Source: Asticcacaulis sp. AC460
GTDB lineage: Bacteria; Pseudomonadota; Alphaproteobacteria; Caulobacterales; Caulobacteraceae
DNA length: 64,000 nt
Direction: 5' to 3'
Assembly (NCBI RefSeq): GCF_000495795.1
Contig: NZ_AWGD01000008.1
Location: 186,001-250,000, forward strand
Below are positions 33,600 to 42,900 of the stretch, in pieces; position 1 is the first letter of the stretch, and the number at the start of each line of letters is the position of its first letter. Under the pieces are notes generated by a model. That model did no database searches, was not told where the DNA came from, and was given only the letters and a program-made list of their open reading frames with translations. Both the position numbers and the translations under genes were made by a program.

Positions 33600-34838
33600 A
33601 TGTCGCTTTCACCCATTGGCGGGGTCACTCTACAGCGTCTGCAGGTGATCTATAAAACCGTTGAACGCTGTAACCTGGCGTGTCCGTATTGTTATTATTT
33701 CTATGGAAGCGATCAAAGCTACAAGGACCGGCCGGCGCGGACGCGCATCGCTGTCGTCGATGCGCTTTGTGACTTTCTGATACAGGGCGTCGAAGATGCC
33801 GATATCGCCGGCATCGACCTGATTTTCCATGGCGGAGAACCGATGCTGCAACGTCTTGCGGATTTTGAGGAATCCTGCCGACGCTTACGCGACCGTGTCG
33901 GTACCCTCACCACACTGCGCCTGTCCATCCAGACGAACGGCACGAAGCTGGACGAGGCGTGGCTGGGCGCTTTAAAGCGGCACGGTGTCCGCCTGGGGGT
34001 CAGCCTGGATGGCCCTGACGAAATCCACGACAAAAACCGAGTCTACCACAATGGCAAGGGGTCGTTTGCAGACATTGCTGCGCGGCTTCACAGGGTTCGT
34101 CAGGCGGATCCGGACTATTATGATAACTGTGTAGGCTCGCTGACGGTTCTGGACGCACACCAGAACTATCGCGACATAGTTTCCTATTTTTACAGCGAAC
34201 TTCACCTGCGGCAACAGAGTTTCCTGCTGCCGGACTGCACCCATGACGATGGTATTCCCGGCGGCCTGTCGGCCCGCGATTATGGCCACGCCCTGTGCGG
34301 CATCTTCGACCAGTGGCTGGAGCAGCCCGGCCTGCAAATTCGCGAAATCGAAAAAATACTGCGCTGCTTTCAAAAGGCCAGTTTTTACGACACCCCCGAG
34401 ACCGTGGGCCTGGTGGATGGACGCCGTGTCATCGATAATCAGGTGATCGTGGTTCAGTCCGATGGAGCCATCAAGGTCGACGACAGCTACATACCGGCGG
34501 AAATATGGAGGTCGCAGGCCCCGGTGCGGAACATCCAGGACACGTCCCTTGCGAATTACGTGACCCACGCCTTCTTCGATGAATTTCATGACGCCCGTCA
34601 GACGCCACCCACTGCGTGCAAGGCGTGTATGTGGGTGAATATCTGCCGGGGAGGGGATGTCGAAAATCGCTGGTCCACGGAGCGGAGGTTCGACAACCCT
34701 TCTGTTTTTTGCGAGTCGCTGCAGATCTTCTACGAGCATGTCGTTCGCTATCTCGTCACCAACGGATACCCCCTTCAAGATATTTATCGTCGTCTCGCCG
34801 ACGGGCCTCGGGGGGAAGATTTTGGATACGCGGCCTGA
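33600..34838 (+). CDS. Radical SAM/SPASM peptide maturase
   Basis: 412 residues, AGGAG six bases before the ATG. The radical SAM cluster motif is CNLACPYC (Cys24, Cys28, Cys31), within KTVERCNLACPYCYYFYG, followed by the SAM-binding GGEP (HGGEPML). The C-terminal SPASM/twitch part has Cys near 340, 343, 349 and 371 (CKACMWVNIC ... CESL) for auxiliary iron-sulfur clusters. The KTVERCN...CYYF context is what I remember of triceptide maturases (XyeB/GrrM types), which link an aromatic ring to the residue two positions on. The adjacent Tyr-repeat peptide is the obvious substrate. Product structure is inference. Confidence 0.88.
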   Translation: MSLSPIGGVTLQRLQVIYKTVERCNLACPYCYYFYGSDQSYKDRPARTRIAVVDALCDFLIQGVEDADIAGIDLIFHGGEPMLQRLADFEESCRRLRDRVGTLTTLRLSIQTNGTKLDEAWLGALKRHGVRLGVSLDGPDEIHDKNRVYHNGKGSFADIAARLHRVRQADPDYYDNCVGSLTVLDAHQNYRDIVSYFYSELHLRQQSFLLPDCTHDDGIPGGLSARDYGHALCGIFDQWLEQPGLQIREIEKILRCFQKASFYDTPETVGLVDGRRVIDNQVIVVQSDGAIKVDDSYIPAEIWRSQAPVRNIQDTSLANYVTHAFFDEFHDARQTPPTACKACMWVNICRGGDVENRWSTERRFDNPSVFCESLQIFYEHVVRYLVTNGYPLQDIYRRLADGPRGEDFGYAA

Positions 34839-37002
34839 GGCACTACAGCGTGGCTCCATTACCGGTGCCGCATCTTCGCGCCGGTACAGATGGCGGCCGA
34901 GGCTACCCACAATGATGGCGGCCGAACAGGCGGAATGTGGGCTGGCATGCGTGGCAATGGTTGCGTTTTATCACGGACACGATGTCGACCTTAACGGCCT
35001 GCGCAACCGCTATGGATTTTCGATGTCAGGCGCCAGTTTCGCAACCCTGGCCAAGCTGGCCGGCGACCTCTGCTTCATGACACGGGCGATGAGAATAGAT
35101 GTGGCGACGCTGCGGCAGATTGCGCTTCCTGCCATCTTGCATTGGGACCATAATCATTTCGTTGTGCTGCGGTCCATCACGGCCACACGGGCGGTTATTC
35201 ATGACCCCGCCAAGGGGCGTGTCGAATTTTCCATCGATGAATTCAGCACACGCTTTACCGGTGCGGTGCTGGAAGTCAGGCCGCGGCTACCTTTCAGCGC
35301 GATTGCGGCCCGGTCGCCGAGCGGTCTCAGGACTCTTTTCGCCGGACTTGAGGGCCTTAAGCTCAAGATACCGCTCATCCTGGCCTTTTCGGTCGTGCTG
35401 CAGGCGATAGCGTTTGCCATGCCGTTCCAGATGCAATGGATATTCGACGACGTTCTGGGGGGGGGCGACGCAAATCTTCTCGTAATTGTATGTGCAGGGT
35501 TTGCTGCCCTGACCGCGGCGCAGACGATTGTCGCGGGGCTGCGCGACTGGACGGTCCATATCCTCGGCAATCAGATGATCCTGCAAATGATCAACCGAAT
35601 TGTCGGTCACCTTATCAGGCTGCCGTCCGATTTCTTTGAAAAGCGGCACCTCGGTGACATCCTGTCACGAGTCGATTCTGCCAGGTCGATACAGCAGGTT
35701 GTCAGTCAGGGCCTCATATCGTCGCTCATAGACGGTTTGATGGCCATCACGGCAGCCGTCGCCATGTGGGCCTATTCTCCGACCCTTGCCGCGCTGGTCT
35801 TCATGTCACTGACCTTTGTCACGGCTTTGATTCTGTTCTTTTTCTCCCGGCTGCGGCGGGCAACGCAGAGAGTGATCGAGACCTCGGCAGACGAACAGAC
35901 CTGCCTTATGGAGACCATTCGCGCCGCCACCACGGTGAAACTCATGGGCGCCGAAGCACAACGCGAGGCCATTTGGTCGGCCCTGTATGACAAGGCACAC
36001 GGCGCCACTCACGCTTTGGGGGGGCTGCAGGTTTCCATGGCGTTCATTCAGAATACAATCATCGGTTTGCAGTCGATACTTGTCGTTTTTTTCGGCGCCA
36101 AGCTGGTTCTGGCCGGCACGGGATTTTCCGCCGGAATGCTGATTACCTTCATGGCGTTTCAGCAGACCCTGGTCAGCCGAACGGTCGCCCTTATCGCCCA
36201 AACCTACCAGGTCCGGCTCCTTGGCATGCACCTGGAGCGATTGAGGGATATTGTCGGCCAAAAGAAAGATGATTTATCCATCGCTGAAGACGACATCCGC
36301 GACCATGGCAATCTGAGCCTGGTCGACGTCTCATTCCGCTATGGCGCAGGCGACGACTGGGTCCTGAACCAAATCGATCTGGAAGTTTCGCAGGGTGAAT
36401 TCCTGGCGATCACCGGCCCCAGCGGTGGCGGCAAATCAACCTTGTTGAAGCTGCTGCTGGGCCTTTACAGTCCGGTTCAAGGGACGCTCTGTATCGACGG
36501 GCGCCCCGTAACGCACCCACTGTGGCGCCTTTGGCGTCAGCGGGTTGGCGTTGTGAGCCAGGATGACCGGATGCTCTCAGGCAGCCTGGCGGATAACATA
36601 GCTTTTTTTGAGCCGCAAAAGTCCATGGAACGAGTCATGCGTGCAGCGGTTGCAGCCCGGATCCACGACGATATCATAAGGATGCCGATGTCCTATCAGA
36701 CCAAGGTTGGGGATATGGGATCCACGTTGTCGGCTGGACAACGGCAGCGTGTCCTGCTGGCCAGGGCGCTGTACCGTGAACCGCAGCTGCTGATTTTGGA
36801 TGAAGGCACGGCGAATCTCGATCCCGCTACGGAAGCAGAGATTGCCGATACGCTTCGTGCCCTGCCCATTACGCGCATTGTCGTAGCCCACAGACCCGCG
36901 CTGATTTCACGGGCCGACCGCGTTATGCGTCTTGAAGACGGAAGGCTTTATGAGGACGTAGAACACAGCGCCAAATTCCCCGTCCTTTTTGCTTCTGCCT
37001 GA
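34822..37002 (+). CDS. C39 peptidase-containing ABC exporter (PCAT)
   Basis: 726 residues from a TTG at 34822, with GGGGGAAGA just upstream and a 17-bp overlap with the maturase gene; the frame is open back to an ATG at 34657, but that part is inside the maturase. N-terminal C39 peptidase: Cys39 in QAECGLACVAM, His112 in HNHFVVL, Asp128 in HDPAKG. Then six membrane helices (about 195-460) and an ATPase domain with Walker A GPSGGGKST, signature LSAGQRQR and Walker B LLILDEGTANLD. It should cut the precursor after Gly39 and export the modified core. A single polypeptide does both steps. Confidence 0.9.
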   Translation: MDTRPEALQRGSITGAASSRRYRWRPRLPTMMAAEQAECGLACVAMVAFYHGHDVDLNGLRNRYGFSMSGASFATLAKLAGDLCFMTRAMRIDVATLRQIALPAILHWDHNHFVVLRSITATRAVIHDPAKGRVEFSIDEFSTRFTGAVLEVRPRLPFSAIAARSPSGLRTLFAGLEGLKLKIPLILAFSVVLQAIAFAMPFQMQWIFDDVLGGGDANLLVIVCAGFAALTAAQTIVAGLRDWTVHILGNQMILQMINRIVGHLIRLPSDFFEKRHLGDILSRVDSARSIQQVVSQGLISSLIDGLMAITAAVAMWAYSPTLAALVFMSLTFVTALILFFFSRLRRATQRVIETSADEQTCLMETIRAATTVKLMGAEAQREAIWSALYDKAHGATHALGGLQVSMAFIQNTIIGLQSILVVFFGAKLVLAGTGFSAGMLITFMAFQQTLVSRTVALIAQTYQVRLLGMHLERLRDIVGQKKDDLSIAEDDIRDHGNLSLVDVSFRYGAGDDWVLNQIDLEVSQGEFLAITGPSGGGKSTLLKLLLGLYSPVQGTLCIDGRPVTHPLWRLWRQRVGVVSQDDRMLSGSLADNIAFFEPQKSMERVMRAAVAARIHDDIIRMPMSYQTKVGDMGSTLSAGQRQRVLLARALYREPQLLILDEGTANLDPATEAEIADTLRALPITRIVVAHRPALISRADRVMRLEDGRLYEDVEHSAKFPVLFASA

Positions 37003-37004
37003 GC

Positions 37005-37036
37005 GAAGAAAAGGCCCGGAGCGAACTCCGGGCCTT
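37005..37036 (-). terminator. Terminator of the F0 ATP synthase operon
   Basis: AAGGCCCGGAG (37011-37021) pairs with CTCCGGGCCTT (37026-37036) over CGAA; on the minus strand it is followed by TTTTCTTC. It also lies right behind the exporter gene on the plus strand and may stop both transcripts. Confidence 0.8.
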
Positions 37037-37061
37037 ACATAACCAAAAGGTTATCGACTTC

Positions 37062-37553
37062 TTAGTTCAGGGTACCCTGGATCTGGCCGATGGCGGTGTC
37101 CACCGAAGCGTCACTGGTCATCTTGGCCGTACGGTCGGCCAGGATGGTTTCGGCAAGTTGCGTCGCCAGGTCGGCAGCCGCCGCCTTGACGTCCGCCGTC
37201 GCCTTGGCTTCGGCCTGGGCGATCTTGCGTTCGGCCAGTTCCTCACGGCGCTGGATCGAGTCGGCCAGCTTTTCGCGGGCTTCCTTGGCCAGACGCGCCG
37301 CTTCCTCTTCGGCCAGGGCGATCAGCTCGCGCGCCTTCTGTTCGGCGGCGACGCGTTGCGCCTTGATGGCGTTCAGCAGGTCGGTGGCTTCCTGACGGAT
37401 GCGCACGGCCTCGTCCAGCTCGGCGCGGACGGCCTTGCCGGTGTCGCCCAGCGAGCCCCAAACCTTGCCGGGCACCTTGGCCACGATCAGGATCAGGAAG
37501 AAGACGACGAGGGCGATACGTACCCAGGTTTCAGCTTCAGCGAGGTTGAACAT
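37062..37553 (-). CDS. atpF: ATP synthase F0 subunit b
   Basis: 163 residues: one N-terminal membrane helix (about 10-28, RIALVVFFLILIVAKV) and a long charged coiled coil with Ala/Glu/Arg heptads that forms half of the peripheral stalk. Its start overlaps the stop of the b' gene by one base. Last gene of atpI-atpB-atpE-b'-b; the F1 genes lie elsewhere, as usual in alphaproteobacteria. Confidence 0.93.
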   Translation of the reverse strand: MFNLAEAETWVRIALVVFFLILIVAKVPGKVWGSLGDTGKAVRAELDEAVRIRQEATDLLNAIKAQRVAAEQKARELIALAEEEAARLAKEAREKLADSIQRREELAERKIAQAEAKATADVKAAAADLATQLAETILADRTAKMTSDASVDTAIGQIQGTLN

Positions 37554-38230
37554 TACGATACCTTTCCGAAGGCCGATTTCAGGGCGGCCGCGGTGACCGG
37601 CTTGCCGGTCAGCTTTTCGACCAGCACCTGGGCGGTTTCACCTGCGATCTCCGTGACGTGGGCCATGGCCGTGTCACGCGCGGCGCGGATGCGGGCTTCC
37701 GCTTCCGACAGGCGGGCGTTCAGCTTGGCATCCTCGGCCGCGGTCTGGGCCGCGATCTCGGCGTTCGAACGCGCCAGGGCTTCCGCCGCCAGCTTGCGCG
37801 ACGCGGCGTGAGCCGCGGCGGTTTCGGCGGCCGCTTCCTTGGCCTGAGCCTCGGCCTCGTCGCGATTGGCGCGGGCGTTGGCCAGGTCTTCGGCGATGGT
37901 CGAACCGCGGTTCGAAATCACCTTGCGCAGACGCGGCGTGAAGACGGTCGCCATCAGAACGTAGAACACGGTGAAGATGATCAGCAGCCAGACGATCTGA
38001 CCGGCCCAGTGCTCCGTCTGGAGCTGGGGCAGGCCGCCGCTGCTGTGCTCATCGGCATGCTCGGTGGTCGCTACCGTGCCGGCCGTGTGGTCGCCGGCGC
38101 CATGGGCATCGGCGGCATGGGCATCGTCACCGTGACCCGGCACCAGGGAGACCACGGTCGTGGTTTCCGGTGCCGAGGTGGCGACATCACCTGTGGCGTT
38201 ATCGGCAGCGGAAGTGGGGGCTGCAGTCAT
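37553..38230 (-). CDS. atpF': ATP synthase F0 subunit b'
   Basis: 225 residues from the ATG at 38230 (AAGGAT upstream on the minus strand); an in-frame TTG at 38257 is less likely. One membrane helix (about 79-97, IVWLLIIFTVFYVLMATVF) is followed by a coiled-coil stalk with TPRLRKVI after the helix, as in b' subunits. The first 75 residues are an unusual His/Asp/Ala/Thr-rich segment with seven His. Short His-rich starts occur in other alphaproteobacterial b' subunits, but this one is long. It pairs with subunit b as a heterodimeric stalk. Confidence 0.92.
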   Translation of the reverse strand: MTAAPTSAADNATGDVATSAPETTTVVSLVPGHGDDAHAADAHGAGDHTAGTVATTEHADEHSSGGLPQLQTEHWAGQIVWLLIIFTVFYVLMATVFTPRLRKVISNRGSTIAEDLANARANRDEAEAQAKEAAAETAAAHAASRKLAAEALARSNAEIAAQTAAEDAKLNARLSEAEARIRAARDTAMAHVTEIAGETAQVLVEKLTGKPVTAAALKSAFGKVS

Positions 38231-38277
38231 GACAGATCCTTGAAGGCCCGGGCGCAAGGCTCAGGCGTTTTGCTCAA

Positions 38278-38535
38278 TTAGGCCGACGGGGCGTTGAACA
38301 GGATCAGCAGCGCGATAACGAACGAGAAGATGCCGAGGGCTTCGGTCAGCGCCATGCCGATGAACAGGTTGGTCTGCTGGGTCTTGGCCGCCGACGGGTT
38401 ACGCAGGGCGCCGACATAGTAGTTGCCGAACAGGATGCCGAGGCCGATACCGGCACCGATCATGCCGAGGGTGGCCAGGCCGGCGCCGATGTACTTGAAG
38501 CCGACGGCGAAGAGGGTAGCGGATTGAACGTCCAT
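38278..38535 (-). CDS. atpE: ATP synthase F0 subunit c
   Basis: 85 residues forming two membrane helices. The first has [17 protein letters not shown] with the Gly-rich packing motif; the polar loop is [10 protein letters not shown]; the second helix holds the proton-carrying carboxylate Glu65 in [10 protein letters not shown]. The ion-binding context looks like a proton rather than a sodium site. It sits 36 bp after atpB. Confidence 0.97.
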   Translation of the reverse strand: MDVQSATLFAVGFKYIGAGLATLGMIGAGIGLGILFGNYYVGALRNPSAAKTQQTNLFIGMALTEALGIFSFVIALLILFNAPSA

Positions 38536-38571
38536 TGGGGGTAGCTCCGTAAGGTAGGATTTTCAGTTAGA

Positions 38572-39333
38572 TTAGTGGTGGCCGATATTGACCACGTCAC
38601 CGAGATAGACACAGGTCAGAACGGCAAACACGAAGGCTTGCAGATAGGCGACCAGGAATTCGAGGGTCGTCAGGGCGACGATGGTGGAGAGCGAGACCAG
38701 GCCGATGCCCCATCCCAGGACACCCATGGTCGCCGTGGTGATAATGAAGCCAGCGAACACCTTCATCACGATGTGACCGCCCAGCATATTGCCGAAGAGT
38801 CGCAGGGTGAGGGTGACGGGGCGCATGATGAAGGCGATGACTTCGATCGGCACCAGAACGATCAGGATGTACCAGGGCACGCCCGACGGCACGAACAGCT
38901 TGAAGAAGCCGAGACCGTGGCTGAAAACGCCAACGCCGATGACCAGCACGATGGTCAGGGCGGCCAGGGTCATGGTCACGGCGATCTGCGAGGTCGCGGT
39001 GAAATAGGTGAACATACCGATCAGGTTGCAGCTCAGGATGAACAGGAACAGCGTGAAGACATACGGCATGAACTTACGGCCGTCGTGGCCGATGATCGAT
39101 TCGGTCATGTCGTCGATCAGCTTGAACAGGCCTTCGGCCATGACCTGGCCGCGGCCGGGAATGATGCTGGCGCGGGCGGTGGTCAGGGTGAAGAACAGCA
39201 GGGTCAGGCCGACGGCGATCATCATGGCCAGGACCGAGTTGGTGATCGACATATCGACCACGACACCGCCGACTTCGAAGGACGGAAGCTCAGCGACCTT
39301 CTGGATCTGGAACTGGTGTAACGGATCGGCCAT
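38572..39333 (-). CDS. atpB: ATP synthase F0 subunit a
   Basis: 253 residues, five to six membrane helices. The essential Arg is in LTLRLFGNMLGGH, and the C-terminal AYLQAFVFAVLTCVYLGD is highly conserved in subunit a. It forms the two proton half-channels against the c-ring. Transcribed after atpI with a 64-bp gap. Confidence 0.97.
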   Translation of the reverse strand: MADPLHQFQIQKVAELPSFEVGGVVVDMSITNSVLAMMIAVGLTLLFFTLTTARASIIPGRGQVMAEGLFKLIDDMTESIIGHDGRKFMPYVFTLFLFILSCNLIGMFTYFTATSQIAVTMTLAALTIVLVIGVGVFSHGLGFFKLFVPSGVPWYILIVLVPIEVIAFIMRPVTLTLRLFGNMLGGHIVMKVFAGFIITTATMGVLGWGIGLVSLSTIVALTTLEFLVAYLQAFVFAVLTCVYLGDVVNIGHH

Positions 39334-39397
39334 AAGCCCTAAACCTCTTTATTGTACCGGCGCGAACCGGTGGAATGTCACGGATGAGGCGATTGCC

Positions 39398-39700
39398 TCA
39401 GGATTCAGACTGGCCGCGTTTCACGATCAGGTAGACCGCAGCGACCATGCCCAGTAATGCGCCGGCGATCATACCCCAAGGCTTACTGCCCAACAGGTAG
39501 GTATCGACCAGCCAGCCCAGTCCCAAACCGCCACCGATGCCGCCCACGAGTTCGCCAAGCGCCAGGTAGCCCTGGTTGGCGCCGACTTCCGCACCATGGT
39601 CGACCGACTTGCGCTGACGCGCTTCGGCCGCCTTGAGGCGGTCATCGAGGTCCTTCAGCTCGTCGTCCGGCGAGGACCCGTAGGGAGGTTCATCTGTCAC
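39398..39700 (-). CDS. atpI: ATP synthase accessory subunit I
   Basis: 100 residues from the GTG at 39700, giving the common start VTDEPPYG; a GTG at 39739 in the same frame is possible. Two membrane helices (GELVGGIGGGLGLGWLVDTYL and MIAGALLGMVAAVYLIV, about residues 45-88) surround SKPWG, the AtpI pattern. The protein helps c-ring assembly and may carry Mg2+. First gene of the F0 operon; the 237-bp gap to smc should contain its promoter. Confidence 0.85.
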   Translation of the reverse strand: MTDEPPYGSSPDDELKDLDDRLKAAEARQRKSVDHGAEVGANQGYLALGELVGGIGGGLGLGWLVDTYLLGSKPWGMIAGALLGMVAAVYLIVKRGQSES

Positions 39701-39937
39701 GGTCAGCACCACACAGGCAGGGGTAGTCGAAAAAACCACCCCCGGCTTGAACGCGGCGGAACCTACTGAAACGCCTTACAAAGGTCAAGCGCAGGGGGCG
39801 ACAAAACCGCGATGCCGGTATTTTTATGGCGCGGCCTGCTTTGAAAAGGTAGAATCCGTTGCGATTTCAGCCGGTTTGGCGGGTAAATCTTGCCTGAGAG
39901 GCTTCGCAGGCGCACAATTTTCGCCCCAAAAGCAAAC

Positions 39938-42900
39938 TTAAGCGACGTCTTCGGTCACCAAAGCCTCGGCCTGCGACAGATCGACGCTGACCAGCTGCGA
40001 CACCCCGCGTTCGGCCATGGTGACCCCGAACAGCCGGTCCATGCGCGACATGGTCACCGGATTATGGGTGATGGCGATGAAGCGCGTGCGGGTACGGGTG
40101 CGCATCTCAGCCAGCAGGCGGCAATAGCGGTCAACATTGGCGTCGTCGAGCGGCGCGTCGACCTCGTCCAGCACGCAGACCGGCGCCGGATTGGCGAGAA
40201 AGACGCCGAAAATCAGTGCTGTCGCCGTCAGGGCCTGCTCGCCGCCGGACATCAGGCTCATGGTGCTGAGGCGCTTGCCCGGTGGGCAGGCGAAGATTTC
40301 CAGGCCGGCCTCCAGCGGGTCTTCTGATTCTACCAGGCGCAGCTCGGCCGAACCGCCGCCGAACAGGCTGACGAACAGGGTTTTGAAGTGTTCGTTGATG
40401 ATCTCGAAGGCCGCCAGCAGGCGTTCGCGGCCTTCGGCATTAAGTTCGTCGATGCCGTCGCGCAGCTTGGCGATGGCGGTGATCAGGTCAGCGCGTTCGC
40501 GCCCCAGGGTATCGAGGCGGCCTTCATATTCGGCGGCCTCTTCCTCGGCGCGCAGGTTGACCGCGCCCAGGCCGTCGCGTTCGCGCTCCAGGCCGGACAG
40601 GAGTGATTCGGCGCCCGAAGCGTCGGCCGGAGTGGCGATGGCCTCTTCCTTGAGCTTACGCCCCAGGTCGTCGGGTGTGCCGCCGGTCTGGTCGAGAATC
40701 ACCGCTTCGATTTCGGTGGCGCGGGCCTGGATGGCTTCCAGACGCGCCTGGGCGCCGGCGCGTTCTTCACGGGCGGCGGACGCCTCCTGTTCGGCGGTGC
40801 GCAGGTTGATATCGCCGTCGCGCTTGGCGGTTTCGGCGGCATTGAGGGCATCGCGGGCGGTCGACAGGCGCTTCTGGGCGACTTCCAACTGGTCGACCAG
40901 GGCGATGCGGCGTGATTCGAACTGCGCCGGCGCGGCCTGAGCCTTTTCCAGATTGGCGCGGGTGGTCTCCTGGTCCTTTTCCAGCTTGATCAGGCGCGAG
41001 CCCGAATCCTGGGTGCGGCGGGTCCAGTCGGCCAGTTCGCGGGTCAGGGTGCGTTCGCGGCCCTCGCGGGCGGCGCGGTTGCTCATTTCCTGGTCCAACT
41101 CGGCGCGGGCGCGCATCACCGACTGGCGCTTGCCCTCGGCGATGGCCCGGGCGGCGTCCAGGGTGGCCTTCATGGTGCTGGTGTCCAGCGCTTCGGACTG
41201 CGAGGCGACAGCCAGGCGGTAGAGGTTTTCCATCTCGCCATGATCGCCGGACAGCCGGGCCAGCGAGGCCTCCAGGCCTTCGAGGCGGGCTTCATAGTGG
41301 GTCTGGGCGCGCAAGCGTTCTTCCAGGGCCAACTGCTTGGAGCGCACCAGCCGTTCCAGGTCCGGCACCCGTGCACGCGCCTGGCGGACCGTGTCTTCGT
41401 GCTTGCGCTGGGCGTCGGCGGCCGTGGTCTGGGCCGTTTGGGCTTCGGCAAACCGGGGCTTCAGGCTGGCGATGTCGGCTTCTAGCTCATCGAGGCGGTT
41501 GCGCTGGGCCAGGCGTACGGCGGCGGGCTTGGGGGCCTTGGCGCGGACGATCAGCCCGTCCCAGCGCCACAGGTCGCCTTCCCGGGAGACCAGACGGGCA
41601 CCAACAGGAAGTTGGCCGTGCAGTTTTTCGGCTTCGGCGGCCGTCACCACCCCGATGGTCGACAGACGCAAGGCCAGGGCGGCCGGGGCGCGGACATGGG
41701 TGCTGAGCGGTGTCGCCCCCAGGCTTTTTAGATCGATATGGGCTGCGCGGCTTTCGAAATCCTCGCTCCAGAAGGCGAGGGCATCGCTGTTCTTCTTCGA
41801 CAGGGTCAGGTTGAGGTCGTCGCCGAGCGCCGCCGCCAGGGCCAGTTCGTAACCCTTGTCCGGGCGAACCTCGTCCAGCACAGGCTTGTTGGCCTTCTGA
41901 CCGCCCTGCAGGATTTGCGACAGGCCGCGGGCTTCCGAGTTCATCCGGCCGAGCTGGTCTTCCAGTTCGCGCGCGGTTTTGCGCGCCTGGGCCTCGGCAT
42001 TGACCAGGCCGACGCGCGCGCCTTCCAACTCCTCGGCCGCTTTCCGCGCAGCGTCCAGGTCGGTCTGGCCCTGGGCGGCTTCTGTCTTCAGCCGGTCGAC
42101 GGCGCCATAATCGAAGGTGCCCAGGGCATTGCGTTCGTTGTGGGCGGTCTGCAATTGCGCGGCGATGCGGTCGAAGCGCGCCTTGGCCTCGCTCAGGCGG
42201 GCGGCTTCCAGCCGCTGGCGCTCGACCTGGGCGGCCTGTTCGGCGGCCATGGCCTCGATGGCGGCGTCGCCCTGGCGACGCTCGGCTTCGGCGGCATCGA
42301 CGGCGGCACGCAGCTCCGGCTCACGCGACGGGGCGTCGGCGATTTCGGCCTGGACGCGGGTCAGGGAGGATTGCAGCCGTTCGAGCTGGATCGAGCCGTC
42401 CGACGACAGGTCCAGTTCGCGCTGGAAGTCGGCCCTTAGGCGCGACAGTTCATTTTTCAGCCGTTCGATCTCGGCGGCGGCCTGCTTTTCCTCCAGGTCC
42501 AGCCGTTCCTTCTCGACGGTCAGCCGGTGCATGACGGTGGCCGCGACGGCCTCTTCCTCGCGCAGGGGCGGGATGGCTTCGGTGGCGTCGATGGCGAAGG
42601 TCTGGGCGACGGCGGCGGCGCGTGCCGAGGTTTCGACCCGCGTCGACTGGGCCTGCATGTCGCTGACAGCGCCTTCGAGAAGCGCGCGGACCTCCAGCCA
42701 TTTGGCGTGGAGTATGGCTTTCTGCAGGGCGCGGATCTCGGCGGAAATTTTCTTGTACTTCTCGGCCTGGCGGGCTTCGCGCTTCAGCCGTGACAGGGCG
42801 CTGTCCAGTTCGCGGGCGATGTCGTCCAGCCGCGACAGGTTGGATTCGGCGGCGGTCAGGCGCAGTTCGGCCTCGTGGCGGCGGCTGTGCAGGCCGGAGA

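Noticed and set aside
34657-34821. In-frame upstream part of the exporter frame (ATG 34657)
   Set aside because: It lies within the maturase coding sequence, shows no C39 peptidase similarity, and a better start exists at TTG 34822.
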